Shown piece by piece: positions 1-10,188 of a stretch of 64,000 nucleotides of DNA. The notes beneath the pieces are model-generated. The model made no database searches, was not told the origin of the DNA, and saw only the letters and a list, made by a program, of their open reading frames with translations. Every line of letters starts with the position of its first letter. The first letter of the stretch is position 1. This DNA comes from Neoconidiobolus thromboides FSU 785. Taxonomy: Eukaryota > Entomophthoromycota > Entomophthoromycetes > Entomophthorales > Neoconidiobolaceae. The stretch covers positions 1 to 64,000 of the forward strand of contig MU626363.1 in NCBI GenBank assembly GCA_025603075.1. The letters run 5' to 3'. A program made the translations under genes and the position numbers.

Positions 1-2
1 AA

Positions 3-1147
3 TATATACCAAGTAATTTCAAAAATCCAGCAAGAAAAATGGATCTATGTAATACATGTGCCCAGTATACAGCTAGAGAAAAGTTACTTGAAAATAAAAT
101 AAATACAGCAATAAAAAACAAAGCAGAGATAAAAGAAATTTTCGATGAAGAAAAATTATATAAATTACATAAATTCTGTGTTGATACTCAAAAAAACACA
201 TTTAATGAAACTATTAAAAAATTAAATAACAAAAGTTGTATAATAATTTTAGACTTTAAATAGAATATGGAAATAGGAACAAGGCCAGATTCAATAAATT
301 TAGATCATTATAATAAACAGGCTATATCAGTATTAGGTTTTGTGTTTTATACTTAAAAGATAATAAAACAATAGGCAAAGTTTACTTTGATTATTTATCT
401 GAAATATTGAATCATGATTCAGCATATGCAGGAGATTGTTTAATCAATTTGATCTCTACAGAGCTTCTATTTAAAAAGTTTACAAAAATTAATATATGGG
501 CAGATACAGGAAATCATTTTAGATCACAAGAGTTCCTACACTATATATTTAAACAAATTCATAAAATAAATAGTAGTTTGAATGTTAATCTTGATTTTTT
601 TGCTGAGCATCATGGAAAGAGTATAGTTGATGGACATTTTGGGAACCTTTCAAAATGGAAAAGTGGTTTTGAAGCATCAGGTAAAATAGAAGGTATCAAC
701 CAATTAATTTCAAGATTTGAGGCTTTTATTTGCGAGCATAATAAAATTAATAACTCGACTGTTAACAATAGGAAAACAGATATAATTTTTAAAAAGGATG
801 AAAGAAACAAAAATACAAAAAGAATAATAGAGATCCAAGGCATTAAGAAGTATTTACACTCTATTAAACATAACAATAAACTACATTGTTATCCAGTATC
901 TGATACATCAAAAAAAAGCGATATAGTTCCAATTAAAGTTATAGAGTCTATAGAAAATAGAAAAATTAAAAGATCAATCCCAGCTTACCTTACAAAAATA
1001 ACAGACAATTTAAAAAGTTCGATATTTAATAAGCAAGTAAGTAGTTTGTTGAATGATAGAAGTAGATCATCAAATGTTAAGATTACTAATTTATTAATAG
1101 CTAAGTCAATAAATAGTCAAAGAACAAGTGATTGCAATAATATGTAA
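3..1147 (+). pseudogene. Decayed DDE-type transposase-like gene, 5' end outside the window
   Basis: The reading frame is already open at the left edge and includes the Met at 39. The first part has a Cys-x2-Cys pair (CNTCAQY) and a segment ending CIIILDFK. A TAG at 261-263, a TAA near 351 and a frame change separate it from the second part (open from about 352 to 1147). That part holds IWADTGNHFRSQEF and FFAEHHGKSIVDGHFG: an Asp-x-Gly motif followed by His-Gly-Lys-x3-Asp-Gly. From memory, this pairing recurs in uncharacterised transposon-derived proteins of animals and fungi and probably marks a DDE/RNase H-like core. The last ~140 residues are Lys/Asn-rich and unrecognised. Two stops and a frameshift make it a relic, unless unrecognised introns remove them. 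No terminal repeats were seen around it. Confidence 0.6.
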
Positions 1148-1547
1148 AAACTATTACTATTTGTACTATATAGGGATAGTTAATTATAATTTTGGAGCTA
1201 ATCACTCCCTCCCATGCAGCTATTTATTAACTTAGAAATATATTAATAATGTAATTATAACATTAAAATAGTCTATTTGTTTGATAACAAATCTGCAATA
1301 TTGGTTATAAAGCAGTCAATAATAAACATTTCTCAATAAAGTTTTATAATAACATGTATTTAAGATCTAGTAGAAATTCAATTAACTTAGAGTACAAACT
1401 ATAATAGCATAATTTAGAACTGTGTCCGGGTACTTTTTTTAATAAAAGAATTGCTTTTATAGAATTTTAAGTGAAGTTTTTAAAATACAAAATATTTAAA
1501 AAATTGGATAAAATAATGAAACTAATTCAGACAACCCCATATACTCA
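1148..1547. other. Gene-free stretch
   Basis: AT-rich sequence between the transposase relic and the truncated transporter pseudogene. No coding frame, RNA gene or clear repeat was recognised. Confidence 0.6.
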
Positions 1548-2485
1548 TTGAAAAAAGCAGTGAAGTCGGAAGATATAACATTACAAACTAAAATATGCGT
1601 TGGAACAACTGGTTTTTTTGGATACTTTCCATTGAAAGAAGATGAAAAAAAGTAAGAAACCAATACCTAAATAAAGCGAAACAATAATTGCTCCAAAATT
1701 CCAGGGATACTGTTATCTACCCCAGTTTAAGCCTAATACTATAAGTGAAGTAAAGATGAGTAAAGTAATTGAACCTAAATAATCGACTCTGGCTAACTTT
1801 TCTTTCATGTTTTCTTTATAAGTAAGCAAACGAGGGAAAAATCCAATAACAAACATAGCTACTAAACAAACTGGAATATTAATATAGAAACGCTACCTCC
1901 AACTAGCTTTTTCAGTAAGGGCGCCGCCTATCAATGGGCCAACAACTGAAGCAGTAGTAACGTTAGCTCCAACCATACTTATAAAGATGCCTCTTCTTCT
2001 TAATAAAATAGTATCCGATATAATAATAACTGAAAGGGCTATAAGGCCACCACCGATACCAACAATAGCACGACAAATAATTAATATCTCAATAGTTTGT
2101 GCAGCACCACATAGTACTGAATCAACTAAAAAGATACCAAGGGCAAATAACATAACAGCACGTCGACCAAAAATATCAGAAAACTTACCATATACAGATT
2201 GGAAGGCCATTTTTGTTAATAGATAAGAAGTAGCTACCCAAGTTACTTGATCAAATGCGTTAAAATCGGAAGCTATGTTTTCTAAGTAGCAATAATTGTA
2301 TTGTCTAAAGCAGCTAAAAAAATAGATGATATTAAAACTAACGTAACTAAAATAAAGTTCGTTTTCGTTATTTTGACTTTTGCTTGATCAAGCGTAGAAG
2401 GATTAACTGAGATTTGACATTTTAATTATTTTTCATTGCCATGGATGCTAGAAGCATCATCAGTTTGAGTATTTATAGAAGACAT
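1548..2485 (-). pseudogene. Truncated DHA2-type MFS transporter pseudogene
   Basis: The minus strand aligns over its whole length with the first ~57% of the intact transporter at 35255-36883. Its N-terminus begins MSSINTQTDDASSIHG, against MSSIDTQIDDAFSVHN in the intact gene. The best-preserved part (1893-2210) keeps motif A (YGKFSDIFGRR) and motif C (SVVGPLIGGAL). In-frame TAA codons replace glutamine after the start (EK-stop-LK) and in the WGGQQYPWN region. Frameshifts occur near 2280 and elsewhere. Homology stops at about 1550, so the C-terminal half is missing. The copy keeps an ATG at 2485 and the TATA box found before the intact gene, so it arose by DNA duplication rather than from an mRNA. 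Divergence is considerable, so the duplication is not recent. Confidence 0.85.
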
Positions 2486-2537
2486 TTCTATACCAAAAGT
2501 AATATCTAATTAATCAGGTTAAGAAAAAAATCCATTA

Positions 2538-2547
2538 CCTTTATATA
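2538..2547 (-). promoter_or_regulatory. TATA box of the MFS pseudogene
   Basis: The minus strand reads AGTATATAAAGGTAATGGA here, about 62 nt before the ATG at 2485. The same sequence at the same distance precedes the intact paralogue. This supports a shared functional promoter and duplication of genomic DNA. Confidence 0.5.
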
Positions 2548-2799
2548 CTTTTAGTTGTTACCATTAAGCTAATTAACCTTTTATACTATTAGAAATTAAA
2601 TTTGTTGAAACTTAAATCGAGAAGTTGTTTACACTATAATTAATTCACTTAATTTGGTATATTTTTATTAGTAATGCGATTTTTACATATTTTATATCAA
2701 ATTTTTATAAATTATAATAGCTCTTTCCATAAAGTTATATTGATGATTCTTTGATTGAAATAATAATAATAATATATTAGCAAGCGTTTATTTTATCCA

Positions 2800-2904
2800 T
2801 ATGAGAATGTATTTTTTGTTTAGGGATTTTACTAATAATTTTTCCACTCAAATAGCGCCTACAAAATGGAAAAAGCGATGAAACTAGAAAAATATTCCAA
2901 TATA
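2800..2904 (+). mobile_element. MITE copy, family M105
   Basis: Follows the family pattern with drift: left end TATGAGAATGTATTTTT, interior CCACTCAAATAGCGCC, right end degenerate (TATTCCAATATA). Non-coding. Confidence 0.75.
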
Positions 2905-3183
2905 TTATAGTAAAGCTAATTAATAAACAATAACAAAAAATCTAACTATCTAAATACCATACTAAAGATATCTAAATATGACTTAAATGCTTAATTTTTT
3001 TAGACTGATTTTAAACAAATTGATAAATATCAAATAAAAATAGATATTAAACCTACACTTAATATTTATAATAACGATGTTATTATAAACTAATTTGTTT
3101 AAAGGCGGATATCTTTATTTGGTTATACTTTAGGGATTTCAAAAAGAACTAATCATTCTAATTGATATCTACCTAAAAAAAGG

Positions 3184-3290
3184 TATGAGGGTGTTTTTTT
3201 TGGTTTCATTACTTTTTCTATCTTTTAAGCACTATTTGAGTGGAAAAGTTATTGGTGAAATTCTTAAATATAAAAACACATCCCCATATA
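3184..3290 (-). mobile_element. MITE copy, family M105, inverted
   Basis: Reverse orientation: starts TATGAGGGTGTTTTTTT, interior AGCACTATTTGAGTGG, ends ACACATCCCCATATA. Lies about 180 nt upstream of the tubby-like gene, so it may sit in its promoter region. Confidence 0.85.
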
Positions 3291-3473
3291 TTAAAAAATG
3301 ATACTGTATTAAATATAAAAAGGCGAAATAAGAATATGAATTTGCCTTTTTAGAAAAGCAATAAAGTTCTAAATAGAAAAGAAAGCTTAATCATGTTTAT
3401 TATCATAAAGACAATCAAGTATATAAAGATAGTTGAATATATTTAGGAGATTATCAAAAAATAATAAGCGTTA

Positions 3474-4097
3474 ATGATCAAGACAGAAAATCAATTTTTA
3501 TCTAATTCGAATTATGGCGAGGATAATGAGGAATTACCTTCTTATTACGAAGATCCAACAATTGAATTTCCAACTACAAGTAACTTAATTTTTTATAACT
3601 ATGAAAAATACAAAATTCAACGTCAAGGCTTTTTATGGCGAGATTTTAATTGTATTAATCAACAAAGTCTGGACACAAGATTCAAGATAAAGACAAAAAC
3701 AGTTAGTGGAAAACTTTATGATAATGAAGAAAATAAACTTAAAATTAAGAACATCCGTTACTTTAGTCACAAAATTAAATGGGATATTGAATATATTGGT
3801 AAACATTCAAAGTTATATACTAATTTACAATTAGTTCGTAAATCATTTCAATTAAGAAGACATTTTATTATTCGTTTAACTAAATCTGATGATCAAATCA
3901 TTGAATATCATGTTATAAATAATTCAAATATCCCTATTAGTTGGATCCTTTATCCTAAAGAGGAACCTAGCAATATTCTACTTAAATATGAATCCCATGT
4001 ATTTAAAGACTCTATCTTACATGTTTATCCTAACCTCGATGTTGAAGATTTAAAGATATTTTTGTTAGTTATGCTTTTTGCAATAAGCTATGATTAA
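3474..4097 (+). CDS. Tubby C-terminal/LURP-one-like protein
   Basis: A 207-residue intronless frame with a clear ATG. The N-terminus is acidic and contains LPSYYED, resembling the short PPxY/LPxY tails common in fungal proteins of this kind. Residues ~45-165 show the rhythm of a tubby-like/LURP-one beta-barrel: WRDFN, then FKIKTKTVSGKLYD, then KWDIEY and a series of alternating strands. The C-terminus ends in a hydrophobic helix (LKIFLLVMLFAISYD), matching the central helix that closes the tubby/scramblase fold. Members bind phospholipids or act as poorly understood membrane-associated regulators; no specific function can be claimed. The fold call is from pattern only. Confidence 0.6.
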   Translation: MIKTENQFLSNSNYGEDNEELPSYYEDPTIEFPTTSNLIFYNYEKYKIQRQGFLWRDFNCINQQSLDTRFKIKTKTVSGKLYDNEENKLKIKNIRYFSHKIKWDIEYIGKHSKLYTNLQLVRKSFQLRRHFIIRLTKSDDQIIEYHVINNSNIPISWILYPKEEPSNILLKYESHVFKDSILHVYPNLDVEDLKIFLLVMLFAISYD

Positions 4098-4525
4098 ATA
4101 AACGATTTGTTTTTATTAAGTATACCTTTTTTAAATCTAAAAAAGTTCTAATATCAAATTTGACTTTAGCTGTTATCAGACTTTGTAGTAAAACGTAAAT
4201 AATTCAATCACAGTAATAAGTATAATTTACAATATCAACTGGGCAACTATTAAAAGCAAAGCAACAAGAATCTTTGGGCGTCTATGAAAGTCAACAATTA
4301 TTTTATTGAATAGACAAAAATGACAAGTATTTAAGGCAAAAGAAAACAGCTTCAAAAATTTAACAAAAATATCTTATTATGCTAGTTAAACTTAAAGGAT
4401 AGATTATTAGATTTTCCTAGTTTACTTACAATTGCTGATTAAGAGCAAACTTTTATGTTTAGTCAAACGTATCCATATACTTTTGATTTCTTATTTTAAT
4501 AAAAGAATTTAAAATGAAAAAAAAA
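4098..4525. other. Gene-free stretch
   Basis: Sequence between the tubby-like gene and the decayed coding region. Several short open stretches are broken by TAA codons. Nothing identifiable. Confidence 0.4.
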
Positions 4526-5412
4526 GGCGACAATATTGTTTTTATTGAGCTGAAATCCTAGTCCAAACTAATTTCTTATTTAATTAGTCAAAATAATAAC
4601 TTTTTGAAAAAAGGCAAAATTAGTCTTTTACACTACTTATCTGATTATTTTATATCAGCCTGCTTAATACACTCTAAGATCAAGCAGTATATCGTCTTTT
4701 AAAAAGAATTAATATCAAGTTTTTAAATGACTCCTTTCTATCTAATATATCTTTTTTTATACTGTTTTGTTCTAAAATAAAGCTTCTTTTAGATTATTCT
4801 AATTTAAACTCTAATTTAGTTGCACTTTCAAATGATTTTGACATTATTTTAAATTAACATGATGAGGATTTTATCAAATAAAAAAACACTTTTATTAAAA
4901 AGCTTCCTAGGATCTTAGATACAGTTCTTTTTAAATAATAAGATAACAATTTTTTTGAAATTTTATACATATTGTCATTATTTATAAACACTGTTATTAT
5001 ACTACTTTTTTGTTTTTATGTTTTTATGTTTTTATAGCAGTTGATTTAAACTTAATAAAAAGTAATTAGTTTTTTTAGTTGGTTTGTATTTTAAAGAGAT
5101 GGTTATTTATTATAATAAATAACTAAGTTAAATAGACTGTTCTTTTTTGATAATGCCAACTTAAAAAAACAGTTTTTAAGTTAATATTTAATCAAATACT
5201 CATAAATTATTTCAGAATATATTTTGTTAGATCTTGACAAAGTTGTGTATAATAGCTATAAACAAAATCTGAGAAAAAAAAGTAATACATCATCTTTAAA
5301 AGCATTTATCACTTTAATTAATAGACTTAGATTTCCATTGCTTGTATTGCATAAGTATCTTGGTATTGTTAAATCAATAGTTTTTTTAAGTCTTAAAAAA
5401 CTTAGAAAATAA
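4526..5412 (+). pseudogene. Decayed, unidentified coding region
   Basis: Three open stretches follow each other on the plus strand, at about 4526-4700, 4678-4860 and 5224-5412. They have protein-like composition and share the strand but not the frame. The second runs about 60 codons (DQAVYRLLKRINIKF onward) and continues past isolated in-frame TAA codons at positions where glutamine would fit. The third contains LKAFITLINRLRFPLL and lacks an ATG. I could not identify the family; an old retroelement or duplicated host gene are both possible. A tandem GTTTTTAT repeat lies within it at 5012-5035. Confidence 0.25.
5012..5035. repeat. Short tandem repeat (GTTTTTAT)3
   Basis: Three perfect copies of the octamer GTTTTTAT in a T-rich stretch. 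Simple microsatellite. Confidence 0.8.
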
Positions 5413-6049
5413 ATACTTTAAAATCATCTTCTAAATCATAGAATTACTGATTAAAAATAATTTATATATTATACGGGATGCTAGTTAAAGTTTGAAGGTT
5501 ATATTTATAAAAACAGATTTTACTGAATTATTATTATAGCTTATAATTTTTCGAGTTAATATCTACTTATCTAAATTTCGTTCTAATTTTTACTATTTAT
5601 AATTTAAATGTAAACAAAAAATAGTCTTTAATAATAATAAAAGTTAGAATATGTTTTTATTTATGTTTGAAAATGTTCAAATGTTGTTTTTTATATAAGC
5701 CTACTATTTTCTATAGAATGCTGTTTTATTTTAAACCAAATATTATTTCTATAAAGTCTGGTTTTCATAAAGCTGAAAGCTTTTAACTAAAAGATGTATT
5801 TATGATGTCAATTTTAAAAAGCTTAAAGAGCTACTAAGTAAGCAGATTTTGATGATTATTTAATAATTGAGAAATATTAAATCAAATTATTGACTAGTTT
5901 ACAAAAGCAAGTTTAAACGTTTACCTCATATCCTAGACTACTGTTATATAGTTAAAAAATAAATATTCTGAAAAATAATTGGATAATATTATGCTTTATT
6001 ATTGGTCGATTTATTGCAAATAACTCGAAAATTTATCTTTTTCAGTAGT
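5413..6049. other. Gene-free stretch
   Basis: AT-rich sequence before the MITE at 6050. No supported gene. Confidence 0.5.
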
Positions 6050-6150
6050 ATATGGGAATGTATTTTTATGTTTGAGAATTTTACTAACAATTTTTCCATT
6101 CAAATAGTACTCAAAGATAAAAGTGAAGTCAAAAAAAATCCCCTCACATA
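6050..6150 (+). mobile_element. MITE copy, family M105
   Basis: Left end TATGGGAATGTATTTTTATG, interior TTTACTAACAATTTTTCCA, right end TCAAAAAAAATCCCCTCACA. Lies 220 nt upstream of the small gene at 6370. The open frame across it is the element itself, not a gene. Confidence 0.85.
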
Positions 6151-6369
6151 CTTATGTAGATTCTTAGGTTATAAATTCCTAACTTTTATTCGTTTAATTT
6201 CAGCCAATAATCAAGCTGAAGATTTACAGTTACTTAATTAAGTAAATTGCCAACCCTTATTTCAATTCCAATCCAAATGTTTCCTTTGAAAAATATAAAT
6301 ACAAGCATGAATTTTTTTACGAGGAAATCTTAAAGTACTCTTTTAATATTTGAAAAAAGCTAAACTAAA

Positions 6370-6802
6370 ATGAGTCTTGATTTTGATTTGGATGACCAAA
6401 CCAAAGTTTTTATTTCTTTTGAAGGTTTATTTAATGGTAACGAAGAGTTTGATTACAATGATTACAGTAATTATATGGAGCAAAGGGATGAAAGTTATTA
6501 TCTTTCGATTGCAAGCAATATTGTACCACTAGATTTATTTGGTAAGTATATTAAATTGTTATATCATACTTTAGCTATTTCTAATGTTTGATTTAGAGTT
6601 TACTAGTGAAAGTGACTTAAGCTCTGATAGCTATTTATTGTTTGAATTCTTTGACTTGAACAATATATTACCTTCATCGCCCTATGATACTAATACTGAA
6701 GATGACTCTGGGCTTCCTAGATCATATTCAAGTATCAGTCTCACCTCTTCAGAAGGTTTATCTAGCCACCCCAATGAAGGCTTGCCTTGGTTAAGAAAGT
6801 AG
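6370..6802 (+). CDS. Small acidic serine-rich protein, two exons
   Basis: Two adjacent open frames join into one 125-residue protein when a 55-nt intron is removed. Exon 1 is 6370-6541, exon 2 is 6597-6802; donor G|GTAAGT, acceptor GATTTAG, a CTAAT branch sequence between. The junction is phase 1 and restores a Glu codon. The protein is very acidic and Tyr/Asp/Ser-rich (EEFDYNDYSNY early, SSISLTSSEGLSS late), ends LPWLRK, and has no signal peptide or membrane segment. It looks intrinsically disordered, perhaps a regulatory or transactivation-type protein; no family recognised. A short EEF-aromatic motif also occurs in the putative gene at 13123-13619, but that similarity is weak. Confidence 0.5.
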
Positions 6803-7275
6803 CAAACTTGTGTTTAAAAACTGTTCCTCCTTTTGGTATTATATTTATTGGTTGTGTTTATATAATTACCCCTTATATTTATGATTTTTTAATAAAACTC
6901 TTTTGCACGTCATACTTTATTATTACATTTATCATTTAATTTTACATCACTATGTCATTTTTATTTGATCTTAGATAAGATATACTCACTACTTCAGCGC
7001 AGTCAGTCATTTATTTGGATTAAAAATAGCTTTAAAACAGTTAGGCTCCAAGTTGACATTGACATAATTATATTGATTTATTTTAATCCACCTTGAAATT
7101 TAAGATTTAGGTAGTATATAATCTCAATATGGGTTGAGCTTCAATAGCTGATGATATTGTTAAAGCTCCTTTACAACATTTCAATCCCTCTATTTATATT
7201 AATCCTACCCACCTTCTGAAGGTTTTCTGTTTTTAATTATGTCTTCTATCTATATGAGTAGTAAAAAAAGTAGCA

Positions 7276-7379
7276 TACAGGAGTGTTTTTTTTGACTTCA
7301 TTATTTTTTCATTTTTTAAACGCTATTTAAGCAGAAAATTTATTAGTAAAATTCAAACACAAAAATACATCCCCATATG
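7276..7379 (-). mobile_element. MITE copy, family M105, inverted
   Basis: Starts CAGGAGTGTTTTTTTTGAC, interior AACGCTATTTAAGCAG, ends ATACATCCCCATAT. Slightly shortened near the right end (TAAAATTCAAACAC). Confidence 0.85.
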
Positions 7380-9219
7380 ATACATTTGATAGATTGATTT
7401 AAGAATGCATTTGTTTGCTTATCCCATGTTAATTAGAATTTGGGGTTATTCATATTTATTTGATGAAGGTTTTGAAAATACTGTTTAATTACTTTTCCAT
7501 CATTAATATAAGGGAGTGATAAAGGACTTAAGATCATAAAATAAAATTCCCAGTTTGATTTTGATTAAACTTACAAAATTTTTATAGCAAATTTTAAAAC
7601 AAAAAGGTAGATTTTTTTAATGTTCATACTTAGTTTTCATAATTTGTAAAGAATCAGAGCTGCGAAAAATTAAGCATTTATTATCAGTTTATAAGTAATC
7701 AAAATAGTCAAAACTAAAAATTAGTTCCTTTTGTTTTTTAAAATGCCCTAGATGTTTGATAAAAGTGTAGCGAAACTCAAATCTATATTTAACATAGACA
7801 GTGCATGTTTAAACTGTACAGGTGATAATATGTAAATACAAACATGGTTTTTTTTATATAATTGTTTTCACAAAATGTATTCAATTTAAGTACAAATTCA
7901 ATTTTTAGTCTATTTCGTTAGGTGCAAAGATCGTGTCAATAGATTATATGAGGCAAACTCCGGCTCTTGCACTATGTGCGAGAAAATGTTGACAATAAGG
8001 TCTTTTTTACTTATTACCTTAATAAGCCTATTGGTAGAAAGGTAGGTACATATAAAAAAGCGGCTAAACAAATAGCAAATGATATTTATTTGTTTTGAAA
8101 ATAAATAAGTAGTTTAATTATGATAAATACAACTTTGATTTTGAGAGTATAGAAGACTATGCGTATTATTTTAAAGAATTTGAAAATATTGATATCTAAT
8201 GTTTCAAAAGTTAATTTATTTTACTGATATTTTAGTATATAATTTATTATACAATATTGATGTTGATGTTGATGTCAAAATTGGATTTATAAAATATGTA
8301 GAAAATGCTGGACATAGAATATAATAATAAATTAGATCTTTAATTTATTTGTTTATCCTGTTTTAAGCTAATTATATAATAGACTAGACTAGGTAGGTAG
8401 TTAGAAGAGGAGAATATAATGCCTTGCAAAAAAGCTCTTAAAATTCAAAGAATTAAAGAAAGGAAAGAAAAACTTTAATTCAACTATCAAACATTATCTG
8501 TTTGATAAGGATATGCCTAAATTTAACAGAAGATATAAAAGAGTTCGTTGGAATATAAGCCCAGAATCAATTGGCAAATAAAAAACTAGGGACTATAAAT
8601 TAAGGATGTTTCAAGTTATTTAGCCAGGTCACTTTATTTAATTACTATTGAAACAGTTGATCTAGAGAGGACAGACTCTGATAATTTAGTATAAGTTGGG
8701 TTCTTTTTTTGCCGAATTTTTATAATAAAGTGGTAATCATATTAAGCTAATCTTTATATGTGTTAGCTACCAGGTATTGAAAAAAAACATTCACATTTCT
8801 TTCATTTAAAAAATTTATTGAATTCACTTATATCAAACAAACATTCATGGTATTTCTATATCATTTATCAAGTGACTCATTTATTTCTTAACTTTAATAT
8901 AATTGTCATGGTTTTATAACCTTTTTTTCAATAAACAGAAATATTAAATAGCTGAATTTTGATTCAATATATTAGATATGTTATGACTATTATTAATATT
9001 AGAAACCGTGTTAAAATTGTCTGACATTTAAACGAGTTCAAATGTCTGATCTGAATCAAATAATTTTTTCATTTTACATTTAGTTTGAATTTGTAAATTT
9101 TATACAACTATATGACACTGATAGAGCTTTTCAACCTTTTTGGTAGTGAAAAATATTTTGGTAAAGCAAACTAAATGGTAATTATAAAAGCATGCAAACC
9201 CTTTAGCTAAAAAATATTA

Positions 9220-9325
9220 TTTAAGGATGTCTTTTTTTGTTTAAGAATTTTACTAACAGTTTTTTCGCTCAAATAGCATTCAAAAAAATGGAAGAAGTGA
9301 GGAAACCAAAAAGATATCCCCCGTT
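9220..9325 (+). mobile_element. MITE copy, family M105
   Basis: Left end TTAAGGATGTCTTTTTTTG, interior GCTCAAATAGCATTC, right end AAGATATCCCCCG. Drifted at both ends. Confidence 0.75.
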
Positions 9326-9910
9326 TATTCAAAAGATTGTGTATTAAGAGTCAAAGCTCTTAATATTTATATTCTATGATTTTATTTTAAACAATCCAAA
9401 GCTTTGAGGTATTATGATTCTTAAAACTCCTTAGGACTAATATTATTTCGAAAGTAGCAACTTTTTTGCAACTCAACAATTGATTTGTAATAATTGTTTT
9501 CACAAAATTCATCCCTGATTTACTTACTTTGACATTAAACCAAAAATGACTAATGAAATATTTTTGACCTTAAAATGTATTTTATGGATAAGATTCATAA
9601 TTTTTTGAGAAAATGATACTCTTCTTTTGAATTTTGTAAGACTTTAAACCTTTATCGCAAGAAGGATATTAAAAACTATCTAATCGTCTAAGAAGAGTAT
9701 ATTTAAGATGTTAGGATTGAACTAAAGCACTAGTCATAAACGTTAAAAATTATGGAAAATACCTCTAACGTTATCAAGGTTTTCCCCAAATTACATATGT
9801 ACTAAGATATTAATAGTAAATCAAGGCTTTAATTGATTACTAATGACTTTTTTATAAATGGTAAATAAGGGCCAAGTGACGATAAATAGGTAAGATATAG
9901 CATTAAGAAT

Positions 9911-10016
9911 ATATGGGGATGGATTTTTGTGTTTAACAATTTTACTAACAATTTTTCCGCTTAAATAACCCTTAAAAAATGGAAAAAATAATGAAGTCAA
10001 AAAACACTGCCATATA
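9911..10016 (+). mobile_element. MITE copy, family M105
   Basis: Left end ATATGGGGATGGATTTTT, interior CCGCTTAAATAACCC, right end AAAAACACTGCCATATA. Flanked by TATA on both sides. Followed 66 nt later by an inverted copy. Confidence 0.85.
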
Positions 10017-10082
10017 CTAAAAATTATAACAAACGTATCAATTCAATTGCTATTTCAAGCTTTGAGCTACTTTATACTTAAC

Positions 10083-10188
10083 ACATGGGGGTATTTTTTT
10101 GACTTCATTGTTTTTTCCATCTTTTAAGCGTTATTTTAGTAAAAAAGTTGTTAGTAGAATTCTTAAATACAAGAGTACATCCTCATAT
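10083..10188 (-). mobile_element. MITE copy, family M105, inverted
   Basis: Starts ACATGGGGGTATTTTTTTG, interior AAGCGTTATTTTAG, ends GTACATCCTCATAT. The 63-codon open frame at 10099 lies inside this element and is not a gene. Confidence 0.85.

Noticed and set aside
610-876. 88-codon minus-strand open frame
   Set aside because: Antisense shadow of the transposase relic; composition is that of reversed Lys/Asn codons.
1548-2485. Repeat-induced point mutation as the cause of CAA-to-TAA changes in the pseudogene
   Set aside because: Differences from the intact copy go in all directions (including T-to-C) and many are third-position; ordinary decay explains them. A proper dinucleotide count was not run.
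6002-6241. 79-codon plus-strand open frame
   Set aside because: Runs through the MITE at 6050-6150 and has no ATG at its start.
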